This document shows, one piece after another, positions 35,467-45,735 of a stretch of DNA of 64,000 nucleotides (position 1 is the stretch's first letter; the number at the start of each line of letters is the position of its first letter). The position numbers were made by a program, and so were the translations under genes. A model generated the notes under the pieces. The model was not told the DNA's origin. It worked only from the letters and a program-made list of their open reading frames with translations, and ran no database searches. This DNA is from Vibrio tarriae (GTDB taxonomy: Bacteria; Pseudomonadota; Gammaproteobacteria; Enterobacterales; Vibrionaceae), in contig NZ_CP022353.1 of assembly GCF_002216685.1 (NCBI RefSeq), positions 930,001 through 994,000 of the forward strand, in the 5' to 3' direction.

Positions 35467-36042
35467 ATGAGTAAGTCATTATTTTCTATACAACCTGCTT
35501 ATTCTTTGACTAATGAAACTTTTAACAAAGTTAATCTTGTTGCCGGCGCATCATTTGATAATGGGATCGTTAGCTTGTCTTTTTGTGGAGGTATTGTACG
35601 TGACCTCAAAGATGAAACTTTGATTCAATGTAAATTGCACAGTCTGGACTTAGATATAACATTCTACGTTTATGCGTCAGAGATAGAACGTATAACAGGT
35701 ATCGAATTCAGTCATTTGGATGAGAAATATCTTGCTTATCTTATCTCTCAGCATTTACTAAAATATGGTATCTCATTTGAGAGAGTGACAGTCGGATGCT
35801 TGGATTTTTCTAATCAACCACTTTTAACTAAAGCAATATTAACAGCTGGTAATAATAATTTTGTAATCTTAGTAGATTTGGATAAAAGTCATATAGATAG
35901 GGGAGGATTATCGTATCGAAAAAATAAGTTGCCTGGCACATTACGCTTTAAAACATCATTAAATCTTTTTGATACCGTATTAGATACAACCGAAATTGCG
36001 TCACTAACAACAGATGATGTTGTTTTGGTTTACCCTAAGTGA
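35467..36042 (+). CDS. Possible N-terminal part of a split SctQ C-ring protein
   Basis: A 191-residue soluble protein, beta-rich toward its end. The final 60 residues (VILVDLDKSHI, LPGTLRFKTSLNLFDTVLDT, ASLTTDDVVLVYP) follow the pattern found just before or within the first SpoA domain of SctQ proteins, where a strand-rich segment ends in a x-x-GDVVLL-like phrase. The only clear SpoA domain in the locus is the 71-residue protein at 46398. I therefore propose that this gene supplies the missing N-terminal part. AAAGGAG precedes the ATG. The proposal rests on pattern and context only. Confidence 0.4.
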   Translation: MSKSLFSIQPAYSLTNETFNKVNLVAGASFDNGIVSLSFCGGIVRDLKDETLIQCKLHSLDLDITFYVYASEIERITGIEFSHLDEKYLAYLISQHLLKYGISFERVTVGCLDFSNQPLLTKAILTAGNNNFVILVDLDKSHIDRGGLSYRKNKLPGTLRFKTSLNLFDTVLDTTEIASLTTDDVVLVYPK

Positions 36043-36047
36043 AGACA

Positions 36048-36338
36048 ATGAGATTAAATGACATAGAGCAATTTCTTTTTAAGTTAGAGAAGAATGAACA
36101 GCTCGTATTTAATGATTGCCCTGATGATAGAATTTTACCACTCATCCCGTTTTTTCAATTAGTTCATGTGCTGAATTTAGATGAAATAATACGGTTTCTT
36201 ATTTCACTAGAGCAATCACTGCAAGGGAAACTGGTAAGATCAGAGGGTTATCTAATGATAACGCTGTCTGACGATGTATATGATGAAGAAGAGTTGCGAA
36301 GATTAACAATTCAGCTTCTAGAAAAAATGAGGTTTTGA
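36048..36338 (+). CDS. Small acidic protein, candidate chaperone of VopM
   Basis: An acidic 96-residue protein placed one base before vopM. A start at GTG 36039 is also possible. Its alternation of helices and strands (DIEQFLFKLEKNEQLVFND, then FFQLVHVLNLDEIIRFLISL and SEGYLMITLSDDVYDEEELRRL) resembles class I effector chaperones of the CesT type, which are commonly encoded directly upstream of their effector. VopM is the obvious client. Function is inferred from size, charge and position. Confidence 0.55.
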   Translation: MRLNDIEQFLFKLEKNEQLVFNDCPDDRILPLIPFFQLVHVLNLDEIIRFLISLEQSLQGKLVRSEGYLMITLSDDVYDEEELRRLTIQLLEKMRF

Positions 36339-36339
36339 T

Positions 36340-39300
36340 ATGCCGCATAATATTTCGCTGAACAATATCACACCAATGACAGCTCCTGCTCAGCAGGAGC
36401 TGTCTGATATTTCGCTCCAGACAACCGCGAGCGTATTACCGCGAGTTGAAACTCAGCCGAATATGAGCGAACCAGCACTTCCACAAACGCTCTCGCTCAC
36501 TGATAGTTGTCTCGAGAATGAGGAAACGTCCTCAAATCAGCAATCTGAAGTGAAAAAAGAGCAGGCGGAGAAAAAGAAAAAAGTCCATAAGAAATCTAAC
36601 AAATACAGTAACCATACAAAAGCGAAAGGCCACTTAGCCGCGATTGCTGGGGCAACAACACTTGGTGCTGTATTAGCTCCATTTACTGGTGGCTTAAGCC
36701 TACTACCTACGGCTTTTGTTGTCTTATTTGGTAATGCGACTGCACTAGCGATGTACGGTGGTTCTGAATTTGTTCTGGGGCAACAAGGAGCTAACAATCA
36801 ACTAGAGGATAAAAAAGAGCCTGAGGAAAATAAACAACCAGAAGACTTGGTCCCGTTACCTCCAAGACCTATGCCTACTTATGAGTTCCACGGTTTTGAT
36901 GAAATCGATGGGCGTCGTATTCCGGATGATAACGAACCTGGGGAAAAAAGAGCTGATGGTAAAGGCAATACGTTTAATTATTCTCCGGTATTCAATTTTA
37001 ATTTAAATTTTGGTGATCTAAACATTAATCAGTTTAATACCCAAAATAACACTCAAAGTAATACGCAATTTAATACTCAAAATAATACTTATAATGTTAA
37101 TCAGGGAGGCACTAATCCTCAACCAACGTTGATTGAACAAGCTATTGAACGATTTGGTGAGCATCCAGTAATCAGTGTTGTAGAAATTACTAAAGAGACA
37201 TTGATTCGTGAGTTGCGTGGGCAAGAGCCGATTATAGGATCTGAGCCTGAAATCGATGAGATGGTTGATGCATTAGTTTCATTCCATGAACAAACTAATG
37301 AAGCTAAGTTGATTCAAGTAAACTTTGAGGGCGGGCATAAAGCTTATATCGGTGGGATCCCGGAAACGGAAGAGTTGCCTGATGTTCAGCCAGTGAAGGC
37401 CGAGGTTGTTGTAGAAAAAGAGAAAAAACAATGGCCTGAAGTTAAGCCCGCTCATCGCTTAATCACCACGTCTGGTAATGCGACTGTTGCGAGTTACTCT
37501 GGGTATCAGAATGCAAAAGTTGTTCAACAAGGACATACTATTGGCTATGCCAATGTGGAGAACATTGCTAAAAATCCTCAGGTAGCTTCAACGCTTGAAT
37601 TCCAGAAGGTCAATGAGAACCAGGATCGTAAACAGTTTGTTGAACAATCTTCTGAACAGAATCATGTTCAACAGGGGGTGGATGGTCAAGTCATCATTGA
37701 TTCTGCCAATATGCAGAAAGTGACGGGACAGCAAGTTAAAAAGTGGCCAGAAGTGGCGGCTCCACAACGGGTTATCACCAGTGCGGGTAATGCCAAAGTG
37801 GATGGTAACCCGGGTTATGCGAATAGCCGTATCGAAGTCAATGGCCAAACCGTTGGTTACGCACGCAGCGAACGAGTAGGAAGCCAGTCTCAACTGGCAG
37901 GAGATGCCCGTTCTATTGCAACTGACTCACATGGTGTGGAACAAGGACAGGTAACGACTGAAAACAGATCGACTCAATCCAGTGTGGAGTCCAGCTCAAC
38001 ACAGACGTCAGTCGAGCAAAACTCTGTTACGACTCAAACATTTGTCGAGAATGGCACTCAAACGGAAGCGGAAACTTCACCAGTGAAAGGGCACCATACC
38101 TTACAAGGTGTTGCTGCAGAGCGTGTGGCAGAGGGGGCACAAGTTGAGCATGCACAAACAAACGGTGTCAAACATTGGCCAGAAGTGGCAGCTCCACAAC
38201 GAGTGATCACCAGTGCGGGTAATGCCAAAGTGGATGGCAACCCGGGTTATGCGAATAGCCGTATCGAAGTCAATGGCCAAACCGTTGGTTACGCACGCAG
38301 CGAACGAGTAGGAAGCCAGTCTCAACTGGCAGGAGATGCCCGTTCTATTGCAACTGACTCACACGGTGTGGAGCAAGGACAGGTAACGACAGAAAACAGA
38401 TCGACTCAATCCAGTGTAGAGTCCAGCTCAACACAGACGTCAGTCGAGCAAAACTCTGTTACGACTCAAACGGTTGCCGAGAATGGCACTCAAACGGAAG
38501 CGGAAACTTCACCAGTGAAAGGGCACCATACCTTACAAGGTGTTGCTGCAGAGCGTGTGGCAGAGGGGCACAAGTTGAGCATGCACAAACAAACGGTGTC
38601 AAACATTGGCCAGAAGTGGCAGCTCCACAACGGGTTATCACCAGTGCGGGTAATGCCAAAGTGGATGGCAACCCGGGTTATGCGAATAGCCGTATCGAAG
38701 TCGATGGCCAAACCGTTGGTTACGCACGCAGCGAACGAGTAGGAAGCCAGTCTCAACTGGCAGGAGATGCCCGTTCTATTGCAACTGACTCACATGGTGT
38801 GGAGCAAGGACAGGTAACGGCAGAAAACAGATCGACTCAATCCAGTGTGGAGTCCAGCTCAACACAGACGTCAGTCGAGCAAAACTCTGTTACGACTCAA
38901 ACGTTTGCCGAGAATGGCACTCAAACGGAAGCGGAAACTTCACCAGTGAAAGGGCACCATACCTTACAAGGTGTTGCCGCAGAGCGTGTGGCAGAGGGGG
39001 CACAAGTTGAGCATGCACAAGTGAGTGTAACCAACATTCAACCTGAGATTAGTTCGCAGTTTGAAGTTGGTAAAAATGATAGTCAGCAAATTCAAGGTAA
39101 TGCGGCGAAAGTGTGGCCTGAAGTGGTTCCATCGCAACGTGTAATCACCTCTGCTGGGAACGCTAAAGTCGATGGAAATCCCGGATATCAAAATTCAAAA
39201 GTTGATATTGCCGGTTCAACCTATGGTTATCAGCGCGCCGAACGTTTGTCGAGTCAAAACTCACTTTTTGAGGGTGTGAATCTTCCACAGACTCATCAGG

Positions 39301-39893
39301 AAGCTGAAGGAATTAAATCGGGCTCGACGGACGTAACCAAACTTGTTGATGTTACAGCTCTGCCATCAGCCTCAGAGACAAATCAAAGTGAGCCGAGACG
39401 TTTTGTTTCTAAAATGCATATTACGCTGAAAGGTAAGTCTTCCGCGGATAACAATCCGATGAACACTCAAGCTCAGCATGAGACATTACAATCTTGGTCA
39501 TCTAATTTGGTGAGTCACGCACCAAATATGAAACAGGCTCAAAAAATCGTTGTTCAGCAAGCTCAAAATGACACTGAATTACAACCGAAAGTAGCCAATT
39601 TAGAGGCAACGAAGGCTCCGACGATTGTGAGCAATATTACTGGGAAAAAGTGGACAGTTACTATGCCAACGCCTGTTTTAACAACTCAGGGAATGGCGAG
39701 CGGTCGAGGTAAAAACTATACCCAAGGATTATTCCACAATATTCGAGATATCAATCTTACCAAGAAGCAACTTGAATCAAGTTTACCCTTGATGGAGATT
39801 GCTCAGAAAAGAGATGTTTCAGTTGTGACTATGGGAGAAAGAGTCTTACCAGTTAAGCCAGCAGAAATCAGTAATCTCAAGCTCGCATCATAA
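36340..39893 (+). pseudogene. vopM: VopM (VopV-type) repeat effector, frameshifted in repeat 2
   Basis: This is the large actin-binding repeat effector of T3SS2 islands. The N-terminal 100 residues are polar; a hydrophobic segment follows at about 97-145, then an Asn/Gln-rich stretch and several WPEV-type repeats. The repeat copies at 37744, 38176 and 38607 are near-identical with a 432-base period. In copy 2 the run of five G found in copies 1 (38133-38137) and 3 (38996-39000) has only four (38565-38568). The frame then stops at 38742, giving 800 residues. Restoring one G gives about 1184 residues ending at 39893. Whether the lesion is real, phase-variable or a sequencing error cannot be told here. 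Confidence 0.85.
37744..39019 (+). repeat. Three near-identical 432-bp repeats in vopM
   Basis: Copies begin at 37744, 38176 and 38607; the second interval is 431 because of the missing G. Each encodes about 144 residues from WPEVAAPQRVITSAGN to VAEGAQVEHAQ. Diverged partial copies of the first segment occur at 37433 (WPEVKPAHRLIT), 39114 (WPEVVPSQRVIT) and 39652 (WTVTMPTPVLTT). The high identity favours recombination that changes copy number. Confidence 0.95.
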
Positions 39894-39915
39894 TGACATA
39901 AAGTCAATTTAACTG

Positions 39916-39959
39916 AAAAAAGACTAAATCAGTGTCGTTCAGATTTAGTCTTTTTTTTT
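39916..39959 (+). terminator. Terminator after vopM
   Basis: AAAAAAGACTAAATC and GATTTAGTCTTTTTT enclose an 11-base loop, followed by more T residues. Confidence 0.88.
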
Positions 39960-40020
39960 CTTTTGATGGGGTGGAGCGCTGCGGATAAAGTCTGAATAAA
40001 TTTGAATAGTGAGGTGTACC

Positions 40021-40617
40021 TTGTATATCGAATTAGATGCGTCGCATAAAGCGATTCCCAAAGTGGGTTTTGTACGTCCACGTCATTCTAACCTGATTAA
40101 ACGTTCAGAATTAGCGACCTATCAGGAGTCTAAGGCGTTAATCATGGCTTTAGAAGAGAAGGTAAAGGAATATCAAAAGCTACTTGAGGAACAGGTGCTC
40201 TTGATGTTGGAGGAAAAAGAACAGCTTTTAAATAGCGTTATAGAGGAGGAGTATCAGAAGCTCGCAAATGCTTGGAAAGAGCAACAGATAGAATGGTTTA
40301 AAGTGGCTGAAAACGAACTTGCTCGTCATTTAAAAGAGCAGGAAGAAGCAATATTAGATGTTAAGCGTGAATTAAAACATCAAATTGCTAGTGAAGTTCA
40401 AGCACGACTGACCAAACTGACTCAGAGCGAGAAATTAATTTCCCATCTGGTGGAAGTGTTACACAGTGAAATGGATGACGCTTGTAAAGCGCTACAGGTT
40501 GAGACTGAGCAGCACGAAGATGGCGTCACGTTGAGTATTGAGAACGAAGACAGAATCATCTCCATAGACAGTAAAACAATCATTGAGGAACTCAAAAGAG
40601 GATTAGAATCGATATGA
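40021..40617 (+). CDS. vscL2: T3SS2 stator protein (SctL/FliH-like)
   Basis: A protein of about 198 residues dominated by a long charged coiled coil (residues about 35-130, rich in EEQ, KEQ and EEKEQ), followed by a compact C-terminal domain. This is the SctL/OrgB/FliH layout; such proteins dimerise, bind the ATPase N-terminus and tie it to the C-ring. I prefer the TTG at 40021, six bases after GAGG; a GTG at 40009 lies before that site. It overlaps vscV2 by four bases (ATGA), and the order stator-SctV-SctU supports the call. Confidence 0.68.
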   Translation: MYIELDASHKAIPKVGFVRPRHSNLIKRSELATYQESKALIMALEEKVKEYQKLLEEQVLLMLEEKEQLLNSVIEEEYQKLANAWKEQQIEWFKVAENELARHLKEQEEAILDVKRELKHQIASEVQARLTKLTQSEKLISHLVEVLHSEMDDACKALQVETEQHEDGVTLSIENEDRIISIDSKTIIEELKRGLESI

Positions 40618-42497
40618 TGGCGAAGCTACGTAAATCATCACTATTGTTTAATCCCAGTAGTGTCATGATTGCGTTTTTATTACCGACAATCATTCTAGTG
40701 ACACTTCCTGGGGTGGTGATCGATTTCTTTTTGATGATCAGTTTTGTCAGTTCTGCACTGTTATTGGTCATCATGTTAGAAAACGATCAGCCTTTGAAAG
40801 TAACATTTCTACCTACAATGGTACTTTTGCTGACTACGTTTCGCTTGCTGCTCTCAATTGCAACAACACGAAATATCATTGCAAATGAGGATGTTGGTCA
40901 GGTAATCGAAACCGTCGGTCAGTTTGTAATGGGGGGGAATCTGCTCTCTGGGTTACTGATTTTTATCATTATTACTATTGTACAGTTTCTTGTAGTAACC
41001 AAAGGTGGGGAACGAGTTGCGGAAGTGGGGGCTCGTTTTTCTCTAGATGCGCTGCCAGGTAAACAAATGACCATTGATGGTGATTTAAAAAGTGGCCTCA
41101 TTACGGGGGAACAAGCGCAAAAACTACGTGCAGATTTAGGTACAGAAAACAAACTATTTGGCTCACTTGATGGGGCGATGAAATTTGTTAAAGGCGACGC
41201 AATCGCAGGTATCTTGATCAGTTTAGTTAACTTGTTTGGCGGAATTTACGTTGGTATTAACCAGTTCGAACTCTCGTTAGCAGACAGTGTTAGCCGCTTT
41301 TCGGTGCTAACCGTTGGGGATGGTCTGGTTTCACAAATTCCGAGTTTGTTACTTTCGATGGCTTGTGGTGTGTACTTAACACGCATCAAAGGTTCGGATG
41401 AAGAGTCGAGCTCATTTATGGCTCAATTGATGCTACAAATTCGAACCTTCTGGAAAAGTTTGCTAGTGATTGGCGGTATTATCATTGTCTTGGGTATCAC
41501 TAATCCTAATTTGTTATATGTGTGCTTGCCTCTTGCTGTGCTTTGTGCGGCTTTAGCGATTTGGTTATGGAAAAAAGAGGACAGTAAAGTAGTAACAAGC
41601 AGTTTTGAGCCACAAGGTCACGGTTTGTTCGAGTCGTTAAAGTTTGTTTTCCGTGAAGCTCAGTATCAACATTTGATCCAACGAAATGTTGAAAATAAAG
41701 AAAAGTCATTATGGGGGCAAGCATTAGGCTCACCAGCTGTTATGGTTGATCCAACATTGGATTGTGACTTGAAGGTGTATATTTCGGATATTGAAATGTA
41801 CAGCTATAAAAATGCAGAACCAGGTAGCGTGATTGAAATTCTCAATGATGAGCTGTTGGTAGCAAGCAATGATGTGGCAAGTAATCTCAATCACATAGTG
41901 AGTTACTTTATACACAATCGATTTATTGAGAAATACAACTTGCAATACAGCAGCAATATTGTTGCAGGGTTAGCTCAGCAAAGTGAAATCATGAAAAGTG
42001 AGATTGATTCAGCTGTTGGCTTAAACCGTGTTCATGATGTATTGAAGCAGATGATTCGTTCTCCTGAGTTTTATTTAGACCGTGTGAGTTTTTTTGAGGC
42101 TCTGATCTACTGGTCGAGAGTAGAAAGTGATCCCCGTAACTGGTTGACTCGAATCAGAAGTCAGGCTCGATATGACATCACGGCGAATCTGCTCAACGAT
42201 GAAGGTAAATTAAATATCGTCTTATTGACACCAGAGCTGACTGAAGAAATTGCAGGATTTGTTGCTGGAGAATTTGATGATGTAGATCGGTTGATTACAG
42301 TACAGTCCACATTACGCAATGAAATAAAGCGGCTACTTGTGCAATACGGCTCAAAACCAGTTGTCGTGGTAAATGAAAATGAACTGAATTATGTCAAGGC
42401 ATTTTTCCAACAAGTGATGAGTATGACTTATGTATGTAGTCATGCTGATATTGTTAACTCAAATTGCATTGAAAATACGGAGACTATCCATATTTAA
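40614..42497 (+). CDS. vscV2: T3SS2 export gate protein (SctV/FlhA family)
   Basis: A 627-residue FlhA/InvA-family protein. About seven membrane helices occupy the first 330 residues, including the well conserved loop GGERVAEVGARFSLDALPGKQM and the ATP-independent FHIPEP-type region IDGDLKSGLITGEQAQKLR. The C-terminal 300 residues form the cytoplasmic nonameric ring that receives chaperone-effector complexes. Length is somewhat shorter than typical 680-700. The ATG overlaps the vscL2 stop. It is followed 20 bases later by vscU2 with an AGGAGG site. Confidence 0.95.
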   Translation: MMAKLRKSSLLFNPSSVMIAFLLPTIILVTLPGVVIDFFLMISFVSSALLLVIMLENDQPLKVTFLPTMVLLLTTFRLLLSIATTRNIIANEDVGQVIETVGQFVMGGNLLSGLLIFIIITIVQFLVVTKGGERVAEVGARFSLDALPGKQMTIDGDLKSGLITGEQAQKLRADLGTENKLFGSLDGAMKFVKGDAIAGILISLVNLFGGIYVGINQFELSLADSVSRFSVLTVGDGLVSQIPSLLLSMACGVYLTRIKGSDEESSSFMAQLMLQIRTFWKSLLVIGGIIIVLGITNPNLLYVCLPLAVLCAALAIWLWKKEDSKVVTSSFEPQGHGLFESLKFVFREAQYQHLIQRNVENKEKSLWGQALGSPAVMVDPTLDCDLKVYISDIEMYSYKNAEPGSVIEILNDELLVASNDVASNLNHIVSYFIHNRFIEKYNLQYSSNIVAGLAQQSEIMKSEIDSAVGLNRVHDVLKQMIRSPEFYLDRVSFFEALIYWSRVESDPRNWLTRIRSQARYDITANLLNDEGKLNIVLLTPELTEEIAGFVAGEFDDVDRLITVQSTLRNEIKRLLVQYGSKPVVVVNENELNYVKAFFQQVMSMTYVCSHADIVNSNCIENTETIHI

Positions 42498-42517
42498 CGA
42501 AATGCGAGGAGGATATT

Positions 42518-43570
42518 ATGGAAGAATCAACCGAACCCAAGAAATATCCACCCACTGAAAAAAAACTGCGTGATCTAAAACAGAAAGGCCAATTTCCAAA
42601 AACAGAATTGGCCGAACCAACTCTAGAGCTGGTCGTATTTACAATTATTATCATTTTCACCTTGTACTACTTGTTTGAGTATTCTGGTGAGTGGTTATCC
42701 GCAGTGCTTTATGCTGATATCGATGTCGGTTTGGCAACAGGAGTCGATGTTCTCTGGTGGTGTATCGGAGGCTTAGCTCTATTAAAGCTGGTGATGGTGA
42801 TATTTGAATGGGTGATGATTAATAAAGCGGTGATCAGCACTGAAGCATTGGGGTTGAAAATGGATAAAATAAACCCCGTCAACGGTGCAAAGAATATTTT
42901 TGGTGTTGAGGCGATTTCACGCTCATTCAGGAAAGTATTGGAGCTACTATTCCTTCTCTTTCTATTGAAATATGTAGCGGATGTATTGGGTAGTCAGTTG
43001 TATCAGTTAAATGAAATCAATAACTATCCATACTTCATTTACTATCTGATGTATTCGATAGGAGCAGCGTCTGCATTCTATTTGGTATATGGAATCTGTG
43101 TCGGTACGGTTGATTTCATGGCAGAGAAATATCACTTCTTGCAAAAGAACCGTATGACTTTCACTGAAATGAAAAACGAATTAAAAGAAACCGAAGGCTC
43201 ACCTGAAATCAAATATGAACGCAAACGCCGAATGCGAGAAGTCATGGAAACTCCAATTACACAAGGGAGAAGACCAACTTTTGCTTTGGCAAACCCAACA
43301 CATATTTTAGTGCCAATTTGTTATGACCCTAAAATTGAACGGGTACCAGTTGTGTTAAAAATTTGTACTGAATCGTTGGCCTTGGAAGAAAGAAAACGTT
43401 TAGAAGCGATGGATATTCCTATTATTGAGAACATTCCATTAGCTCGAGCTATGTATAGCAAGATGAAGCAGGGTGAGGACTTTCTTCCCAAAGAATTTTT
43501 CCGTGATGTCGCTGTAATAATTTCAAATTTAAAAAGGCAGAAAAATGTTAAGAAAAACGCTTCTCGCTAG
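42518..43570 (+). CDS. vscU2: T3SS2 switch protein (SctU/FlhB family)
   Basis: A 350-residue YscU/FlhB-family protein starting MEESTEPKKYPPTEKKLRDLKQKG, the conserved N-terminal signature. Four membrane helices follow. The cytoplasmic tail contains the autocleavage site N259-P260-T261-H262 in LANPTHILVPICY. Self-cleavage there is needed for switching from early to late substrates. The ribosome site AGGAGG is strong. The 3' end overlaps the OmpA-like lipoprotein gene by 26 bases. Intact. Confidence 0.95.
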   Translation: MEESTEPKKYPPTEKKLRDLKQKGQFPKTELAEPTLELVVFTIIIIFTLYYLFEYSGEWLSAVLYADIDVGLATGVDVLWWCIGGLALLKLVMVIFEWVMINKAVISTEALGLKMDKINPVNGAKNIFGVEAISRSFRKVLELLFLLFLLKYVADVLGSQLYQLNEINNYPYFIYYLMYSIGAASAFYLVYGICVGTVDFMAEKYHFLQKNRMTFTEMKNELKETEGSPEIKYERKRRMREVMETPITQGRRPTFALANPTHILVPICYDPKIERVPVVLKICTESLALEERKRLEAMDIPIIENIPLARAMYSKMKQGEDFLPKEFFRDVAVIISNLKRQKNVKKNASR

Positions 43571-44351
43571 TGCATGTGGAATGATGTTGCTTTCTGGCTG
43601 TAGTAGCCAGATAAAAGATGACAACATAGTGCTCGATCAAGACTGGAAGCCAGATATTTATAACCTGATTATTTCGCATGTCTCGGATGTGGATAATTTA
43701 AGATTTTGGGTTCGTAGAACACCAAGTTATGAAGATGGCTACCCACATCAACTGGCCTGTGTTGAAGTCGCACAGCCGTTAGAGCCAAATCGCTTCTATA
43801 TCGCAAACCTGAACACCTATGGTTTAAATCAGGTATATAACTGTGAAAACGATTACTGGCGTTATGACAACCTGGTGGATCCGTATGCGAGTCGAGCCGT
43901 TGACCTCAGTGCATGGGACCCCAACTTAAGCAAGCGTCGTTACACGAATTATCCGGTCAATATGAATACTCATATTGATGGTGTTGATGCTTACTTGTGG
44001 GGAGAAGGCCAGTTACGTTTAGTGTTCAGTGACTTATTCCCTGTCAATCAATATCAATTAACGAATAAAGGAGTAAACACACTTTTTGAAGTTATTGATA
44101 AGCTGAAATATTTACCTGTCGAAGAACTGACGATTTACGGTATTGCGGACTCATCAGGAACGTATCAAAAAAACCGAGTATTGGCTGACCGTCGTGCTCA
44201 ATCGGTAAAAACCTTTTTAGTCGAAGAAGGCTTAAGTTATTTACCTATGAAACTTCGCGGAACGGTAGAAAACGGTCTATCAACGGCTCAACAGCGAGTC
44301 TTACAGCGTCGCTTTGTGATTGAAGTGAGGTTCAAAACGGATGAAAAGTAG
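43545..44351 (+). CDS. OmpA-like lipoprotein within the T3SS2 operon
   Basis: A 268-residue lipoprotein: signal peptide MLRKTLLASACGMMLLSGC with lipobox LSGC. The C-terminal 90 residues form an OmpA-type peptidoglycan-binding domain (LTIYGIADSSGTYQKNRVLADRRAQ, then VKTFLVEEGL). Overlap with vscU2 and with the next gene places it firmly in the secretion operon. A peptidoglycan anchor or secretin pilot that helps the machine cross the wall would fit. No SctG-type pilotin is otherwise visible. Role inferred. Confidence 0.78.
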   Translation: MLRKTLLASACGMMLLSGCSSQIKDDNIVLDQDWKPDIYNLIISHVSDVDNLRFWVRRTPSYEDGYPHQLACVEVAQPLEPNRFYIANLNTYGLNQVYNCENDYWRYDNLVDPYASRAVDLSAWDPNLSKRRYTNYPVNMNTHIDGVDAYLWGEGQLRLVFSDLFPVNQYQLTNKGVNTLFEVIDKLKYLPVEELTIYGIADSSGTYQKNRVLADRRAQSVKTFLVEEGLSYLPMKLRGTVENGLSTAQQRVLQRRFVIEVRFKTDEK

Positions 44352-44733
44352 AAAGTTTTCACTATTGATCAATGAATTTGCTCAAATGACCAAACAAGGC
44401 AGCCTTACTTTAGAGGCAGAGCAAGGTTTGGTTTGCCATTATCAAGGTCGAGATATTCGAATTGAAGATGGGCAAAGAATTGGTCTGACCAATCAGGTTG
44501 TTATTGTGGCACCACTGGGCATTAAAGTGACCAGTAAGGTTCAAGGAAAAATTAATGGAACTTTTGCTTTGAGCAAAGATGGTTATCTCACAGAGATGAA
44601 ATCGCTAGGTTGTTGTTTAATTCGACATATTGCATTGCCCGAACATCCGCGAACTTTATTGGAAGAAGTAAACCAAAGCCTAGTTATCGTAAACCAAATT
44701 CTAAAAGAGATTGAAAGCAATGTGGCTGCTTGA
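44341..44733 (+). CDS. Small T3SS2 protein, chaperone-like
   Basis: A 130-residue soluble protein between the lipoprotein and vscD2 genes, overlapping both (11 and 14 bases). It mixes strands and helices in a pattern reminiscent of class I chaperones (GLVCHYQGRDIRIEDGQRIG, then GTFALSKDGYLTEMKSLGCC and a terminal helix LLEEVNQSLVIVNQILKEI). I cannot name it. Tight coupling with the ring protein suggests a role in assembly rather than in effector delivery. Confidence 0.55.
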   Translation: MKSRKFSLLINEFAQMTKQGSLTLEAEQGLVCHYQGRDIRIEDGQRIGLTNQVVIVAPLGIKVTSKVQGKINGTFALSKDGYLTEMKSLGCCLIRHIALPEHPRTLLEEVNQSLVIVNQILKEIESNVAA

Positions 44734-45724
44734 ATTTTTTAGTGGGTGTGTCAAAGGCGTAACCTTACCTATAGAAAACAAACTCGTTTTAGTCGGGAGC
44801 TCAGAAATTAAGGAAGACAATGTTGTTCCTTTAGCTGAATTTTTAACGCCTGAGGAGCGCATTGAACTAGAAGAGCAAGGCAGTACGATTCAAGCCATAG
44901 GGTTGGCTAAGAAAAAGCTTACCTTGGTGGAGAATAAGATCTATCGCTATCGAGGTTTGACATTTTGCGTTTATCGCCAAGGTAAGCGCAATCCTGCACT
45001 AAAGCGTTTTAGACTAAGACAGTTTCAACCTTTATTACTGGTTACTGTCGCTGTCCATCTGTTGTTGGCAATTGGAGGATACACATTCAATGCCGCAAGA
45101 CAGAATCAGCAATTTGGAGATTATCTGCAAGCTATAGGTAGTGGCTATATCAAAGATGGTCAGTTGTATACGAGTAAGCTTTCAGAGGTTAGCCAATTAC
45201 CAGAATACTGGGGGAATTTTATCCATACGATGAGCGGGGAGAATTACCTGCGTGCCAGTCAGTTTAATTTAGAGCTTGTCTCTGATTATTCTGGCAAGCC
45301 ACTGAAAGGTGAAATTATGAGCCTAGCAGATCGTGATCAAATTCGAGTGGAAACCTTTGAATTGGATAACCAAGTAATGGCGGCATTAGGTAAACACGCC
45401 ATCAGTTTTTACAAACAGGGAGATCATTGGTTTGTATCCGATCCTGCTCGTGCTAAGCAGGTGTTAACCGATGCAGGCTTAAGCCGAACCGTGGGTGCGT
45501 TAAAGTCTCGTGCGGATGGAGCGGATTTAATTCCTGATGCTGAATTTCCATACTCGATTTTCTATACCTCTCATTCAGGACGCTATCTTTACGATGAACT
45601 GGGTCGATACTGGGAAGGTAGTGAAGTCCCCAAACTGGGTGTGATTCAGGAAATTAGTGAGGATCGGGTCGTATTCTTTGATGGTAAACAAACCAGAGTT
45701 TATTTGATTCAAGTTAAAAAATAG
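44720..45724 (+). CDS. vscD2: T3SS2 inner-membrane ring protein (SctD/PrgH-like)
   Basis: A 334-residue single-pass protein. The N-terminal ~95 residues resemble the forkhead-associated-like cytoplasmic domain of SctD (LLEFFSGCVKGVTLPIENKL, then VYRQGKRNPAL). One membrane helix lies at about 107-125 (LLLVTVAVHLLLAIGGYTF). A periplasmic domain of 200 residues follows. This architecture and size match SctD, which forms the outer part of the inner-membrane ring around VscJ2. I use the ATG at 44720; a TTG at 44711 is upstream. Sequence similarity is low, as is usual for SctD. Confidence 0.72.
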   Translation: MWLLEFFSGCVKGVTLPIENKLVLVGSSEIKEDNVVPLAEFLTPEERIELEEQGSTIQAIGLAKKKLTLVENKIYRYRGLTFCVYRQGKRNPALKRFRLRQFQPLLLVTVAVHLLLAIGGYTFNAARQNQQFGDYLQAIGSGYIKDGQLYTSKLSEVSQLPEYWGNFIHTMSGENYLRASQFNLELVSDYSGKPLKGEIMSLADRDQIRVETFELDNQVMAALGKHAISFYKQGDHWFVSDPARAKQVLTDAGLSRTVGALKSRADGADLIPDAEFPYSIFYTSHSGRYLYDELGRYWEGSEVPKLGVIQEISEDRVVFFDGKQTRVYLIQVKK

Positions 45725-45735
45725 GAGTGATGATA

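Noticed and set aside
37588..38756. Several antisense open frames of 60-101 codons inside vopM
   Set aside because: They recur with the 432-base repeat and are shadows of the repetitive sense frame.
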